Shown one piece after another: positions 1 to 13,786 of a stretch of 20,109 bases of DNA (its first letter is position 1; each line of letters starts with the position of its first letter). The stretch is taken from NCBI GenBank assembly GCA_015852425.1, contig JAAAIG010000510.1, positions 7,781 to 27,889 of the forward strand, in the 5' to 3' direction. The notes under the pieces were generated by a model. The model ran no database searches and had not been told where the DNA came from. It saw only the letters and a program-made list of their open reading frames with translations. The DNA is from Gryganskiella cystojenkinii (Eukaryota; Mortierellomycota; Mortierellomycetes; Mortierellales; Mortierellaceae). A program made the position numbers and the translations under genes.

Positions 1-1054
1 AGGTCAAGCCCGAAACGTCACCGCGTTTGGATCATCCGCTGGTGCAGTCGCTCTGCACTACCATATGATTTGCCCATCCCACCATGGTCTCTTTGATCAT
101 GCCATCTTGCAATCCGGTACGGCGACCACGACCCCAGCTGGTCATATCCATACCAAAGGACAAAAGGTCTTTAATCAGTTACTCGATCTCCTCAAGATCC
201 CTCAGGATCTCGACGGCAAGGAAAAGATGCGACGGTTGAGAGCTGCGACCACCGAGGAATTGGCTGCCGCTGGAGGACAAATCCCGATGAACCTTTGGGG
301 CCTGTATTACAATCACAACAACGACGCGATCTTGCCCACGTCGGTTCCCATCGAGTCCCTGGTCTTGGACTCAAAGGCCTATGATCCAAACTTGAAATCG
401 GTCCTTATTGGTGCGAACCGCGACGAGGGTTCCCTTTTCGCCATGATCATCCCGACCCGTACAAGAGCCGCTTGGCCAGGGATCCTGAAAACCTTAGTCA
501 CGGCCCCAGAACTCCTCCAGGATTTCGAGGCTGCTTATGGTGCACCTGAGACGGACGAGGATGTCTCCAAGTTGATTGCTCAATTCATGGGCGATTCCCT
601 GACGTTTTATCCAAGCCATCAGGCGACTCAGGTCTGGAAGACGCTTCAACATCAAAAACCGGGTCGGTTCCGCGTTCAGAGCTACTTTTTTGATGCCGAG
701 ATCACAAAGATGAATGAGTTGATCCCAGGATTGGGGGCTTTGCATGGAGTCGAGTTGCCGTATTTGTTTGGACCACCTTCGTTGGAGACGGTCCTGACCG
801 AGAAAGAGTTGGCGTTGAGTCGCGAAGTGCAAAGGATCTGGATCGCGCTTGCGAACGAGCGTCCACTGTCAATGGATGAGACCGATCTGAGACTGGTTCC
901 TCAGGGGGATGAGGCGATTGTCTTCACGAAGGAACTCAATGTCGAGCGTGGGGCCGCTGTTCGCCTTGATGAGAAGGTCCTGGCGTTCTGGCACAAGGCT
1001 TACAAGGTCTCGGTTCAAAAGGCCGAGGCTGCCTTCCATGAACGTGAGGTGTGA
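1..1054 (+). CDS. Carboxylesterase / type-B lipase family, 3' part (5' end outside window)
   Basis: The frame is open from base 2, and the protein enters the window just before the nucleophile elbow, so the N-terminal part and any upstream exons are missing. An alpha/beta-hydrolase of the carboxylesterase (COesterase) family, hydrolysing carboxylic esters, is indicated by the whole catalytic triad. The elbow reads F-G-S-S-A-G-A (nucleophile Ser codon at 35-37) and is followed by the family-typical PSHHGLFDHAILQSG. The acidic segment is LIGANRDEGSLF (about 412-447), and the His segment is LHGVELPYLFG (about 739-771). About 350 residues are visible, against roughly 500-550 for the family. The stop is TGA at 1052-1054. 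The elbow has Ser where most family members have Glu (GESAG). The family is confident; substrate and secretion cannot be judged without the N-terminus. The gene converges on the TMEM164-like gene. Confidence 0.88.
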   Translation, partial: GQARNVTAFGSSAGAVALHYHMICPSHHGLFDHAILQSGTATTTPAGHIHTKGQKVFNQLLDLLKIPQDLDGKEKMRRLRAATTEELAAAGGQIPMNLWGLYYNHNNDAILPTSVPIESLVLDSKAYDPNLKSVLIGANRDEGSLFAMIIPTRTRAAWPGILKTLVTAPELLQDFEAAYGAPETDEDVSKLIAQFMGDSLTFYPSHQATQVWKTLQHQKPGRFRVQSYFFDAEITKMNELIPGLGALHGVELPYLFGPPSLETVLTEKELALSREVQRIWIALANERPLSMDETDLRLVPQGDEAIVFTKELNVERGAAVRLDEKVLAFWHKAYKVSVQKAEAAFHEREV

Positions 1055-1342
1055 GTCAACCGAGTAATTCTCCATGTTTGCCTTTTTCCCAAAAAATAAA
1101 TCCAAAGAACCAAAAGAAACAACAACACAAAATAAATAACATCAAAGCGATAAATTGCTACAAAGGCCCTGGGCTACTAAATTTTTTGTGTTCTCTCTTT
1201 TTTTTTAAAAAAAAACAAATGCCGAGGATATTACAACTACATAAACAACCATGAGAAAGGGAGATGTAGTAAGGGAGGAAGGTAGGTAGGGAGGGAGATG
1301 AATATATAAAATCGAGTGGTCTATGAAGGGTATGTATCTCTT
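1055..1342. other. Convergent intergenic region, 3' UTRs
   Basis: This 288-nt spacer lies between the stop codons of two convergent genes. It is A/T-rich, with an AATAAA at 1095-1100 that could serve as the polyadenylation signal of the esterase 41 nt after its stop. A G-rich run of GGGAGG/GGTAGG type sits at about 1258-1302. No protein-coding signal was seen; the small frame at 1051-1254 is lysine-rich A/T-rich translation. Confidence 0.6.
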
Positions 1343-2745
1343 TTACTCAATCTTGATAGCCTTGCCAGCAGGAACCTGGGGGATGCCTTGCATGCGCATG
1401 GTGCTGTTAGCTTTCTTCCACTGCTTGTAACGAAGACCGACGGCAAAGATCTCGACAATCACATAACGGGAGATCAGGCACAAGATAAAAGTTAAGCCGT
1501 AAACCACCAATCTGTAAAACTTGCCGAAATTGTGCATCACGGGCGAGTTGGGAGGGACAAGCATGTAGTTCAGGTTGTGACCTGTCAACAGACCCAATCC
1601 ACTGAGCATAAACGAGTGGAAGAGCGCAAACGAGGCATAGGAAAAGACCGCGTACGAGAGCGACAATGGGAAAAGGACAAAACGACCCGAGTAGATCAGG
1701 TAGACAGGGACCAACAATAGAAGATAATGTTCAAACCAAAAGTTCTCAATCACCATGAAGAGACCATTGTTGGTCGTATCTGGGAAAATCAGGGCAAAGA
1801 TTGTGGCCCAGATGTAGTGCAGATACGAGTTGAACGCCATGTTGGCAAACTTGTTGGCCTGAGGTCCGACCATGGTAAAGATCAAGAGGAGCAAGTTGAC
1901 ATGGCAGGGTTGGAGGAGGTAGATATAGTTGTCGCCAAAGACCTTGTGGTAGACGGTGAGCGCATATGAACCACAGAGTAAGACCAAGATGACTCTGTCC
2001 ATGACATGTCCCCGCAAGACGTTGATGCTAATGCTTTCAGAGAGTTGATCCAGGCGAGGGCTGTAAAAAGCGGATCTATTGGAGAGAAAGAAGGGACGAG
2101 ATAGGTTAGTAAAGAACGGTGTTGTTGGAGATCATCCCTTCGAGATCAAATCTCTTTTTTTGGCCAGGAAAGACGGTAAGTCAGGCCAGAGAATGAGAAG
2201 TTTCGGTTCAAATTAAAAAAATAGAGTGGGAGGCAACTTTTGCAGCGCAGACCCAGTTTTCGATTGTCAAAGTTCCAGCTTTGAACACATGAGGGTCTCC
2301 AACAAACAAATATTGGCTCGAACAAACTGATTATCGATTGCAAAGGTGCCAAAAAAATAAAAAAATAAAAAAGGAGGCAGTGAGAAAGAACGGAGAGTTG
2401 AAAGAAGAAGAGAGAAAGAGAGATAGGGAGAGGTATGATGTTTTTGTTCCTGGTCTGAACGTGGGATGATTATCCATTTTTTTTTTTTTCTTTGAAAGAA
2501 ACTAAAGTGCCGTACCCTTTCTTGCGGAAGAGATGCAGACCGAGTCTGCAAAGAACAAAGAAGAGGACGTTGTAGCAGACAAACTCGATGGTGTGCTGTC
2601 TGGGCGAGAGGTACCATGTGCCCTTGTAGGTGTCGGCAAGATCGGTCACATTGGGCATCTCGAACGAGATCTTTTCGACAAACTTTGAGGCGGGGTTGAC
2701 AACCTCGGATTCGAGGAAGCCAACGACTGCCTTGAGGATGGACAT
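1343..2745 (-). CDS. TMEM164-family multi-pass membrane protein (putative acyltransferase)
   Basis: There are two exons, 2745-2516 and 2075-1343, with a 440-nt intron (GTACGG..ATAG, phase 2). The spliced protein is 320 residues starting MSILKAVVG; human TMEM164 is a little under 300. Several hydrophobic helices are visible. Family landmarks are IYLLQPCHV (Cys134-His135), FWFEHYLLLLVPVYLI, and LTGHNLNYMLVPP. These match the NPCH, QHVMLYVVPIYLL and LNNMLCPA segments of the animal protein. Human TMEM164 is reported to be an acyltransferase acting on ether phospholipids, with the Cys as a key residue; the same chemistry here is inference. The tail is basic and ends KAIKIE. The reading frame is also open upstream to 2898, so the start is a choice. 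The intron is long for this window, and an extra small exon cannot be excluded. The gene is divergent from MGM101. Confidence 0.8.
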
Positions 2746-3242
2746 TGAATGAATGGGCGCAGAGGATGGAAGAGGAATGGGGATGATCAGGCTAAGCCAA
2801 TAGGCAGTTGACCAAGCTGGAAAAGTGTGGCGAGGTGAAGTGAGGTGAGGTGAGGCGAGAGAGCGGCTAGGTTGCCGAGAGAATGAAGAAGGAGACAATG
2901 AGATGCCCTCTTGCGAGGAGTGGTGAGGATACGATGGGGGAAAGAGGGAACAGTCTTTTTTTTTTTTTTCAAGAAAGAATTGGGGGCAAAAATAGGATTA
3001 AAAAAAATAAAAAATGGTGTGCCTGCCTGCTTTCGTTTGGTGCGGTTGCACCCGCTCTGTTGCCATGTGGCCCTTTCCCCCAATTGAGATTGCAAGTCAC
3101 ATGACAACGAAAAAAGACAGTCCGAGGACGAAGGGTGCCTGCTTGTGCCTCTCCGTTCGCGCTCTGTCTGCCCTTGTCAACAAAGCTCTTCTTCCGTCAT
3201 TCCCTTTGCTCCCAACTCTGTACTTGTCGTCCACTCTTCCCC
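2746..3242. promoter_or_regulatory. Divergent promoter region, TMEM164-like / MGM101
   Basis: The 497 nt between two start codons that point away from each other must carry both 5' UTRs and promoters. It contains a short G-A-G-G-T tandem (about 2829-2862), an oligo-T run at 2956-2970, an A-rich stretch at 2999-3015, and C/T-rich sequence towards MGM101 (3170-3240). No defined transcription-factor site or additional gene is convincing; the overlapping small frames on both strands have no recognisable protein character. Confidence 0.5.
2829..2862. repeat. Short GAGGT/GTGAG tandem
   Basis: Roughly six imperfect copies of a 5-nt GAGGT-like unit lie in the 5' flank of the TMEM164-like gene. Seen directly; no function implied. 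Confidence 0.5.
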
Positions 3243-4820
3243 ATGTTGGCCTCAATTGCTCCCCAGCGCGTCATGCGTCTGGTCCAGGTAATGAAATCAA
3301 CTCTTCACTCTTTACTTCTTTTTCTCTCTGATTCGCATTCAATGGGAAAACCCCCTGTGGCTTCTGATATTCACTCTCCTTGTCTCTTTCCATGATAGCT
3401 CCCTCTCGGAAGCGTCAGGACCATGACCACAAAGTCCACTGTCGTCAAGGCCTCTATCCCCTCCACTACAACCATCAAGTCCAGCCCCTCAACCTATGTC
3501 TCCAAGGCCCCGTTCACCGGCAAAACCTCGGCTGTCAACAAGGCTGCCTCGACCTCTGTTTCTCGTCAGTACAAAAAGAGCGAATTCTCCACCTCCCGGT
3601 CCACCCCTGCTGCTTCGTCTTCCACTTCCTCGTACACCCCAAAGCCAAAGATTTCGTCTTCACCAACCCATCGTGCTTCTGATCCTTTTTTTGAGCCCTA
3701 TCCTCAGGAGGCGAGTTCTGTGGGTTCTGTGGACTCTGAAGACCTAGAATACTCGGATGACTCTGCACCGGGAGGTGGTCATATTGGTGGCGATAACAGT
3801 CAACAAGCCTTTGCCAACAATACCTCGTTCATGAAGGATGCCATCATTGGTGATAATGGTATTGAGGATGGACAGGATTGGACCCGCTCCTTCTCTGGTA
3901 TGGCTGTCGAACCCTTTGAACGAGAGGTCGCCGACATCCTGATGGCTCCTCTCGACTCCGATGACATTGAGATCAAACCAGGTAACGTGAACAAAAATGT
4001 TCCACGTCGTCAAAGGGGGGTGATCGATAGAACGAAATCTTGCGATGGGTGATCTAACTCTCTCTATTTGCCTTGCCACTAATAGACGGTTTGTTGTACT
4101 TGCCCGAGATCAAGTACCGTCGTATCCTGAACAGGGCCTTTGGTCCCGGTGGTAACGACTTGGCAAAAGCAGGATGTTGCTGGTCCAGTCATATAAACGC
4201 TGTGTTCTAACAATGATAATTTTTTTTTACATCCCTTTTCTACAGCTTGGGGTCTTGCCCCTAGATCTGAGCATTCCGTTTCACCAAAGACGATATCACG
4301 CGAGTATGCGCTTGTCTGCCGAGGCCGCTTTGTCAGTTCTGCTCGTGGAGAGCAAGATTACTTTGATCCCAGTAGTTTAGCTACTGCTTCTGAAGGCTGC
4401 AAATCCAACGCATTGATGCGCTGTTGCAAGGATCTCGGAGTCGCTTCCGAACTTTGGTATGTTTTGTTTAAACTTGAGGTAGGATCGGTAAAAAGAAAGA
4501 AAAATAATAGTTGTGATTAACATGTCATCGACTCCACAGGGACCCAGCGTTTATCCGCAAGTTCAGAAAGGAATACTGCGAGGAGGTGTACGCCGAGCAT
4601 CTTGTGACCAAGAGGAGGAAAAAGCTGTGGAAGCGCAAGGACAACCCCGACCTTCGTAAGTTTTTACCGCCTCTGATGAAAATCTAGAGAAGATTTGTTT
4701 GACGATATGCTCTGCTCAAACTGTCACTAGTTCCGTCATTAACAAACGCTTGCATTGATCCTTTTTTCTTTTCTTTTCTTTTCTTGTGCAGCCCACATGT
4801 TCATCAAGGCCAAGTTCTAG
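3243..4820 (+). CDS. MGM101: MGM101, mitochondrial genome maintenance protein
   Basis: Six exons join in phase: 3243-3287, 3399-3981, 4086-4151, 4246-4456, 4540-4655 and 4792-4820, giving 349 residues. Mgm101 is a Rad52-like single-strand annealing protein of mitochondrial nucleoids, needed for mtDNA repair and maintenance. The conserved core runs from about residue 175 (DWTRSFSGM) to the end, with [77 protein letters not shown] and a basic [22 protein letters not shown] tail. The N-terminus ([20 protein letters not shown]) is Arg/hydrophobic without acids, a good mitochondrial presequence. Residues about 25-170 are Ser/Thr/Pro-rich and look disordered, making the protein longer than the 269-residue yeast one. 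A second in-frame ATG at 3423 would give a form without presequence. The exon 3-4 join reads GPGAWG where GGWG is usual. It is convergent with the MIM1-like gene. Confidence 0.93.
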
Positions 4821-5045
4821 ACATGTCTTTGCTCTGCCACGGATTTCCTTACAGTCTAGAAGCAGGACCATCTTTCACTCCTTTTGTAATGTTAGCTCGT
4901 TGGCATTGTTCAATACACATGTTCGGTACATCTGTAACTTTGCGATATATTTTATCTATAATATGTCTGCAACTGCTTTGTTCTTTTCAACAAAAGGAAG
5001 CAAATAGTCTCCATGATGGGTCTTTCAAGGCCCCTTCTAAACAAT
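4821..5045. other. Convergent 3' spacer, MGM101 / MIM1-like
   Basis: These 225 nt lie between the two stop codons. They are T-rich and hold only 3' UTR-like sequence. The frame at 4784-5074 overlaps the last MGM101 exon out of phase and has no recognisable features. Confidence 0.5.
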
Positions 5046-5783
5046 CTAGTACTGCCGACTCTTGGTCTCGTTGACGACAAACTCTTCGTCGTAATGTCCG
5101 AGGCCACCGATACCGGAACGACTTCCGGCATATCCTGTGGCGCCTACACCAGAATAAGACGATGAAGAAGAGGCATTTGTAGCAGAGACGGAACCGACGG
5201 ATCCTGCGCCTGAGACACCTGCAGCTCTGATCCCGACATCACCGGCTCCGACGGGGCGTCGACCGGGTACACTGACGACATGAGCAGAGTTGGTCCAACC
5301 CCAACGGTACGTCAACTCGTGCGCACAAATCTCGCCGAATCCGAGAAAAACGCCGTTGACAAAGGGCAACAAGAAATTGATGGCAGTAGCCTTGCAGAAA
5401 GCGAGGATGGTCTCTCGACTGATGACTGGGTAAAAGAGCTTCCAGGGCATGTTCTGGTTCAGATCGACAACTTCAGTTGAGAGAGCGGTTGAGGTCAGCG
5501 GGGTGGGAGTAGCGGGAACAGGGTGTTTTTCTGATAATGATAATGATGCTGGTTGAGTCTTATCGGTGGTACTGGTGTGATGATCCTTCTTTTTCTCCTG
5601 GTCGGCGGTGGCGGCTGGGTGTTCAAAGACGGCCGAGGAGGCCAAGGACGAGACGTCGGGCGAGGAATGGTTCTCGTAGTCGTCTTTGTTGAGGAGGATG
5701 CCTGAGGAAGTTCCGTCGTCGAGAGGTTCCTCGAGTGGGGTGTCTGTTGCTGGGTCGTGGAGCTCCTTTGTGTAATCGGACAT
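5046..5783 (-). CDS. MIM1: Mim1/TOM13-like mitochondrial outer-membrane import protein
   Basis: This is an intronless frame of 245 residues from ATG 5783 (MSDYTKELHD); the frame continues open upstream to 6008 but without family-like sequence. Mim1 (TOM13 family, fungal) forms the outer-membrane MIM complex that inserts alpha-helical outer-membrane proteins and helps assemble the TOM complex. The diagnostic block is residues 116-163: LFYPVISRETILAFCKATAINF, then LLPFVNGVFLGFGE with a GxxxG pair (Gly144/Gly148), then ICAHELTYRWGW. This is one predicted membrane helix (about 134-152), as in yeast Mim1. What differs is length: yeast Mim1 is 113 residues, while here a 110-residue acidic Ser/Thr/Pro-rich N-terminus and an 80-residue Gly/Ser/Ala-rich C-terminal tail flank the core. 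It is divergent from ARO1. Family assignment is strong; the tails are of unknown role. Confidence 0.83.
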   Translation of the reverse strand: MSDYTKELHDPATDTPLEEPLDDGTSSGILLNKDDYENHSSPDVSSLASSAVFEHPAATADQEKKKDHHTSTTDKTQPASLSLSEKHPVPATPTPLTSTALSTEVVDLNQNMPWKLFYPVISRETILAFCKATAINFLLPFVNGVFLGFGEICAHELTYRWGWTNSAHVVSVPGRRPVGAGDVGIRAAGVSGAGSVGSVSATNASSSSSYSGVGATGYAGSRSGIGGLGHYDEEFVVNETKSRQY

Positions 5784-6037
5784 TTTGCTTAGTGGCGTGC
5801 GGGTATGAATGGATGAATGAATGAAAACGCGCTGGTTCGCGACAATGCAATGTCTGGGGATAGACATTCCCTTTGCTTCCTTCCTCAGGGACGGGAAGGT
5901 CCTGCGATAAGAGGAAGATACTGTGACGTGTTTTTGTGGGCGATGCAAGCCCATTTTTTGCCTGTGATTCAGAGGTTTCTGAATGCGGTCCCCAATCCCC
6001 AGGCACAAATCGATATGAAACTTTTTTTTTTCTGCTC

Positions 6038-6044
6038 TGAGTCA
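6038..6044. promoter_or_regulatory. Possible Gcn4/CpcA-type site (TGAGTCA) upstream of ARO1
   Basis: This is a perfect match to the TGASTCA site bound by the Gcn4/CpcA bZIP activator of fungal general amino-acid control, 324 nt upstream of the ARO1 start. ARO genes are known targets of that control in ascomycetes. The heptamer also occurs at 1052-1058 (over the esterase stop) and 17532-17538, about what chance predicts for 20 kb, so position is the only support. Confidence 0.3.
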
Positions 6045-6087
6045 ATGCCAAAATCAAAGGGATACAACACACACTGATTGTGCGACC

Positions 6088-6245
6088 ATCTCTCTCTTTT
6101 CTTCTTCTTTTTCTCCTTCTTTCCTTTCTCCTTCTCCTTTCTCCCACACTCACTCCCGCTCGCCCCATTCTCTACACCTTCTCTTCCCTCCTTCTCTCTC
6201 TCTCTCTCTTTCTTCTCACTCTCTCACATCTTTCCTTCTTCTCGA
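6088..6245. repeat. CT-rich low-complexity tract
   Basis: A long, almost pure pyrimidine run on the + strand includes a (CT)n block at about 6194-6210. It lies 120-280 nt upstream of the ARO1 start, so it is probably part of the promoter or 5' UTR. Confidence 0.7.
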
Positions 6246-6295
6246 CACGTCCCTTCTCCTATCCTTGTATTCTTCTTTCTCCGACCCATTTATGA

Positions 6296-10565
<4,270 letters not shown>

Positions 10566-10777
10566 ATCATTTAGTTCGATATAGTGAAATTCACGTCATC
10601 ACACTTCTTCTCAGTAACCTGAATTAAACACGAACGAATTTATGCTCCCTACAACCTTATTCCAATGATTCCGGATGGGAGGACCTTGGTCTTTGCCTTT
10701 GTCTTTTTTTTTTTTTTACTTTGCATTTTTTTAGTTTATCTATGTCGTCGCCAAACAAAATCTAAAGCGCGAGTTCT
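10566..10777. other. Convergent 3' spacer, ARO1 / beta-adaptin
   Basis: This 212-nt spacer is A/T-rich with a T11-T12 run at about 10708-10719. It was checked in all three + frames for shikimate dehydrogenase remnants; stops occur within a few codons in the ARO1 frame and nothing resembling the domain was seen. Confidence 0.6.
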
Positions 10778-13592
10778 TTAAAGGTCAAACGACATGAGAT
10801 CGACGCCACCTCCTCCATTCTTGGTCGACGTAGTGTCTGTCCTGTAAGGGTTCTCGGCATTGATCTTCTGGTCGTAATACTCCTGGTTCCCGATCGAGGC
10901 TTCTGCGACCTGGTCAAAGGATTGTTCATGGTACGATAATCGTTGATGATGCGGTTCTTTTGCTGGTGGTGAAGACGCCATGAACTCATCCAAGGGGTCG
11001 AGTGATTGTTGTTGTGATGATGACGATTGTTGATGATGTTCGTTGGAATGGGTTGAGGAGTAAGAATCGGAATGGATCAACCGTCCGGGGCTATAGTTCT
11101 GTCTCCTGAGAGCTGGCGAGGGGATCAAGAATCTGGGTTTGCAGTGGGGGATAAATGTCGTGGGGGCCTTGTGATAGATGGCCGAGAGGGACGCAATATG
11201 GAGCAGGAGTTCTTCCAAAAGGACTGGGTCCATATTATCGGTCTCTGTTGAAATATGAGGCTTTTCCGAGAGGACGACCGCCTATTGTAGAGAGAGACAG
11301 ACAGATCGAGGTCGTTAGTTTCCTTTGCAAAGTCGGGGTTTAGGGCCATAGGAGCCATATGTCTTAAAGTGGATTTTTTACCTTGGCAGCAGCAACATCT
11401 GTCGAGAGAAGTCGCCAGTAGATATATCCACGATCTCTCAAATCCGGGTTGTCGACTTCTTCCGTCGCCCATTTCAGGACCTTGGGGACCAAATCCTGAC
11501 CTGCTGTCGGTCGCTTAATAAACAACTTGACCGTGGCGGTCAATAGTGCCAACTGCACCTCGACGGTCTCTTCCAAGAAAGTGTAAAGGAAATCATCCAA
11601 GAGCTCGTCCGAGTTTTCGATCCTGTCTGCATACTGTCCAATGATCCAGATCATCGCCGCCTTTGCCTCGGGTTCATCCAGGTTATCGAGGTTCTCACAA
11701 AGAACCCCGATAATGGACTCGTACTGGTTCGGGTATTTACGGAAAATATCCTTGATCACGACGATGGATTCCTGAACCACATAGTTGACTTTAGTCTGGA
11801 TCAATTCCAAGAGGGCCTCGACACATCGTTGCGCGGTGCTCTCAATCTTGACCGCGAGTCGACCGATCGAACGAACTGCCTTGCGGACAAAATCCACATC
11901 GACTTCGGTCGCGTATTCCTTGAGTTCCGAGAGGACCTGTTCGACATTGTGTTCATTCGCGAGTCGAAACATGATTTCGAGTTTGGCCATCTTGACATAG
12001 ATCGGGTCGTTGTACTTGCAAAAAAAGATTTTGATGTCGTTCTTCAAAATCTCGGGGTGTTTTTGGATCACGAGGAGGATATTGCGCAGGCCAACGTATT
12101 GCACCTCGGGTCCACTTGACAGCAATGTCACTAATGGAAAGAGAGAGATAAAAAAAATAGACATGGCAGCGAGAAATTTTTTAGCGTGATGAAAACTCAC
12201 TCGGGGGGTGGGCTTAACCTTGATAGACAGGAGGCAATACTGATCATGGCATAGTTACCGAGAGGAGGTGAGAGTTTCTTGCACATGTTGGATATATCCT
12301 CGTCCTTGGACATGTAGTTCATCAAGTAGACAATGACTTTGACCGCAGTCAGCACCACAGCCGAGTTGGCATGTTGCAATCGAGGTGCGATACGTTCTGC
12401 CAACATCTCGGCGTCGCCAGGTTCCTGAGGGACCACGAACATGAGTGATTCCAGAATGTATGTTTGACCCCACCTAGAAGTCGGGAAAATATTAGGCCAG
12501 AAATAATTAGTCAAAATATAGATATCGGGCTCTTATGCCCGCTCACGACATTGTCTCTCTCCACATGGGAGTGACGCTATAAATGAACCAAAAAAAAAAA
12601 AAATCGAGATTGATAGCGAAGGAACTTACTCGGAGCATTCATTCAAGGCTGTTACCAGTTTGCTGGCAATCGACATGTTGAGTTTGAGTTGAATATGATC
12701 GGATCGTTCCGAGATCTCTGTCAGGGCTGCAACAGCGTTCGCAACCACCGAGGGGTTCGAGTCGACGAGCATATCGCGCAAGAGATCAATGAACCCTGCG
12801 TTCTCGACCAAATGGCGGTCCTGCATAAACAGTTTAGCAACACAGACGGCGGCGGTCTTGCGCACGTACGGGTCCTGATCCCGCATGCAGTGACGAAGAG
12901 GTTGGATCAGCGTCGATGTAACCTTGTCGACGTGAATGTAGCCCATGGTGCGGATGGCGAGTGCACGGATCAACGGGTTGGCATCTTCCAAGTCCTGTTG
13001 TCGTTGATAAAGTTGTCCAGTTGAGAAAGAGTTGCAAGTTGAGAGGTATCCGGTCCATCCAGTCAGTGGTCAGAGAATTAAAAAGATCATAAATGAGTAA
13101 GTGAGGGAGAAGATATTAATGAGAAGACAAGGATAACACAAGAAAAAAAGGTTTTCCCAGAAAGGCAACGCAAAAGGGTTTTACCCGTCGAAAGGTGCTG
13201 ATGGCTTCGAGGGCCATCTCGGGCTTGCCCTTGGCATAGTTGATGAGGAAGAGATAGACCATCTTTTTCACCTCGAGGACAGGGATGGCCATACAGGCAA
13301 TGACATCTGGGTAGAGCGAGGACATGTCATTGCCCATGGTCATGTTGGCGACAATCTTTTTCAGGGTCGCTTTTTTACGGGTGTAACCCCGGTCCTTCTT
13401 GTCCGAGTTGAGCTCGATACGAAGTTCCTGGATCTTTCCTATTTGGAGATTGAGATATGAGAAATGTTGAACAAACAGGGTACAGAGAGAAGAGAAAAAT
13501 GAAAAAGTAGCGAGGTAGTCCTTTTGTTATATATAAAAGGAAGGCCATCTGGTCCTTCGTGTACCTCGCTGAAAGAACTTTGCATCAGACAT
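10778..13592 (-). CDS. Clathrin adaptor AP-1/AP-2 beta subunit (beta-adaptin)
   Basis: Six exons keep phase: 13592-13565, 13438-13185, 12994-12630, 12473-12259, 12130-11382 and 11281-10778, giving 704 residues. The protein is the large beta chain of a heterotetrameric clathrin adaptor, acting in vesicle budding at trans-Golgi/endosomes (AP-1) or plasma membrane (AP-2). The adaptin trunk of HEAT-like repeats fills residues 1 to about 582, with [116 protein letters not shown] and [17 protein letters not shown] Ser/Gln/His-rich hinge of about 120 residues follows and ends DLMSFDL, whose LMSFD fits the clathrin-box pattern. There is no C-terminal ear domain, unlike the about 940-residue animal proteins but like yeast Apl1/Apl2 in length. 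AP-1 versus AP-2 cannot be decided here. The tiny 28-nt first exon fixes the start [10 protein letters not shown]. Confidence 0.92.
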
Positions 13593-13786
13593 GGTGATGA
13601 GAAGATGGCGCTGTTGTCTCTGATGTGAAGGGAAGTACGATGGGGTGCTTTGGAGAAGAGATGACGACTCGGGCGAGGATAAGGAATGGTGTGAGGATTA
13701 AAAACGACGAGGACAACGACGAGATTAGGTGGATGAATGGTCAGAGGGTGATGGGAACAAGATGAGCAATGACATGTAGAGTAATA
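13593..13786. promoter_or_regulatory. Upstream region of beta-adaptin
   Basis: These 194 nt lie before the beta-adaptin ATG on the minus strand. They are GA-rich on the + strand (CT-rich in the sense direction of the gene), similar to the ARO1 promoter. No gene was seen. Confidence 0.4.

Noticed and set aside
10566..10777. Frameshifted shikimate dehydrogenase domain after ARO1
   Set aside because: All frames are closed quickly and no motif of the domain appears; the next gene starts its 3' end at 10778.
12201..12258. Continuation of beta-adaptin exon 4 into [15 protein letters not shown]
   Set aside because: The family sequence goes straight from KKLSPPL to VTLLSS, and a GTAACT donor at 12258 joined to the acceptor before 12130 gives exactly that in phase.
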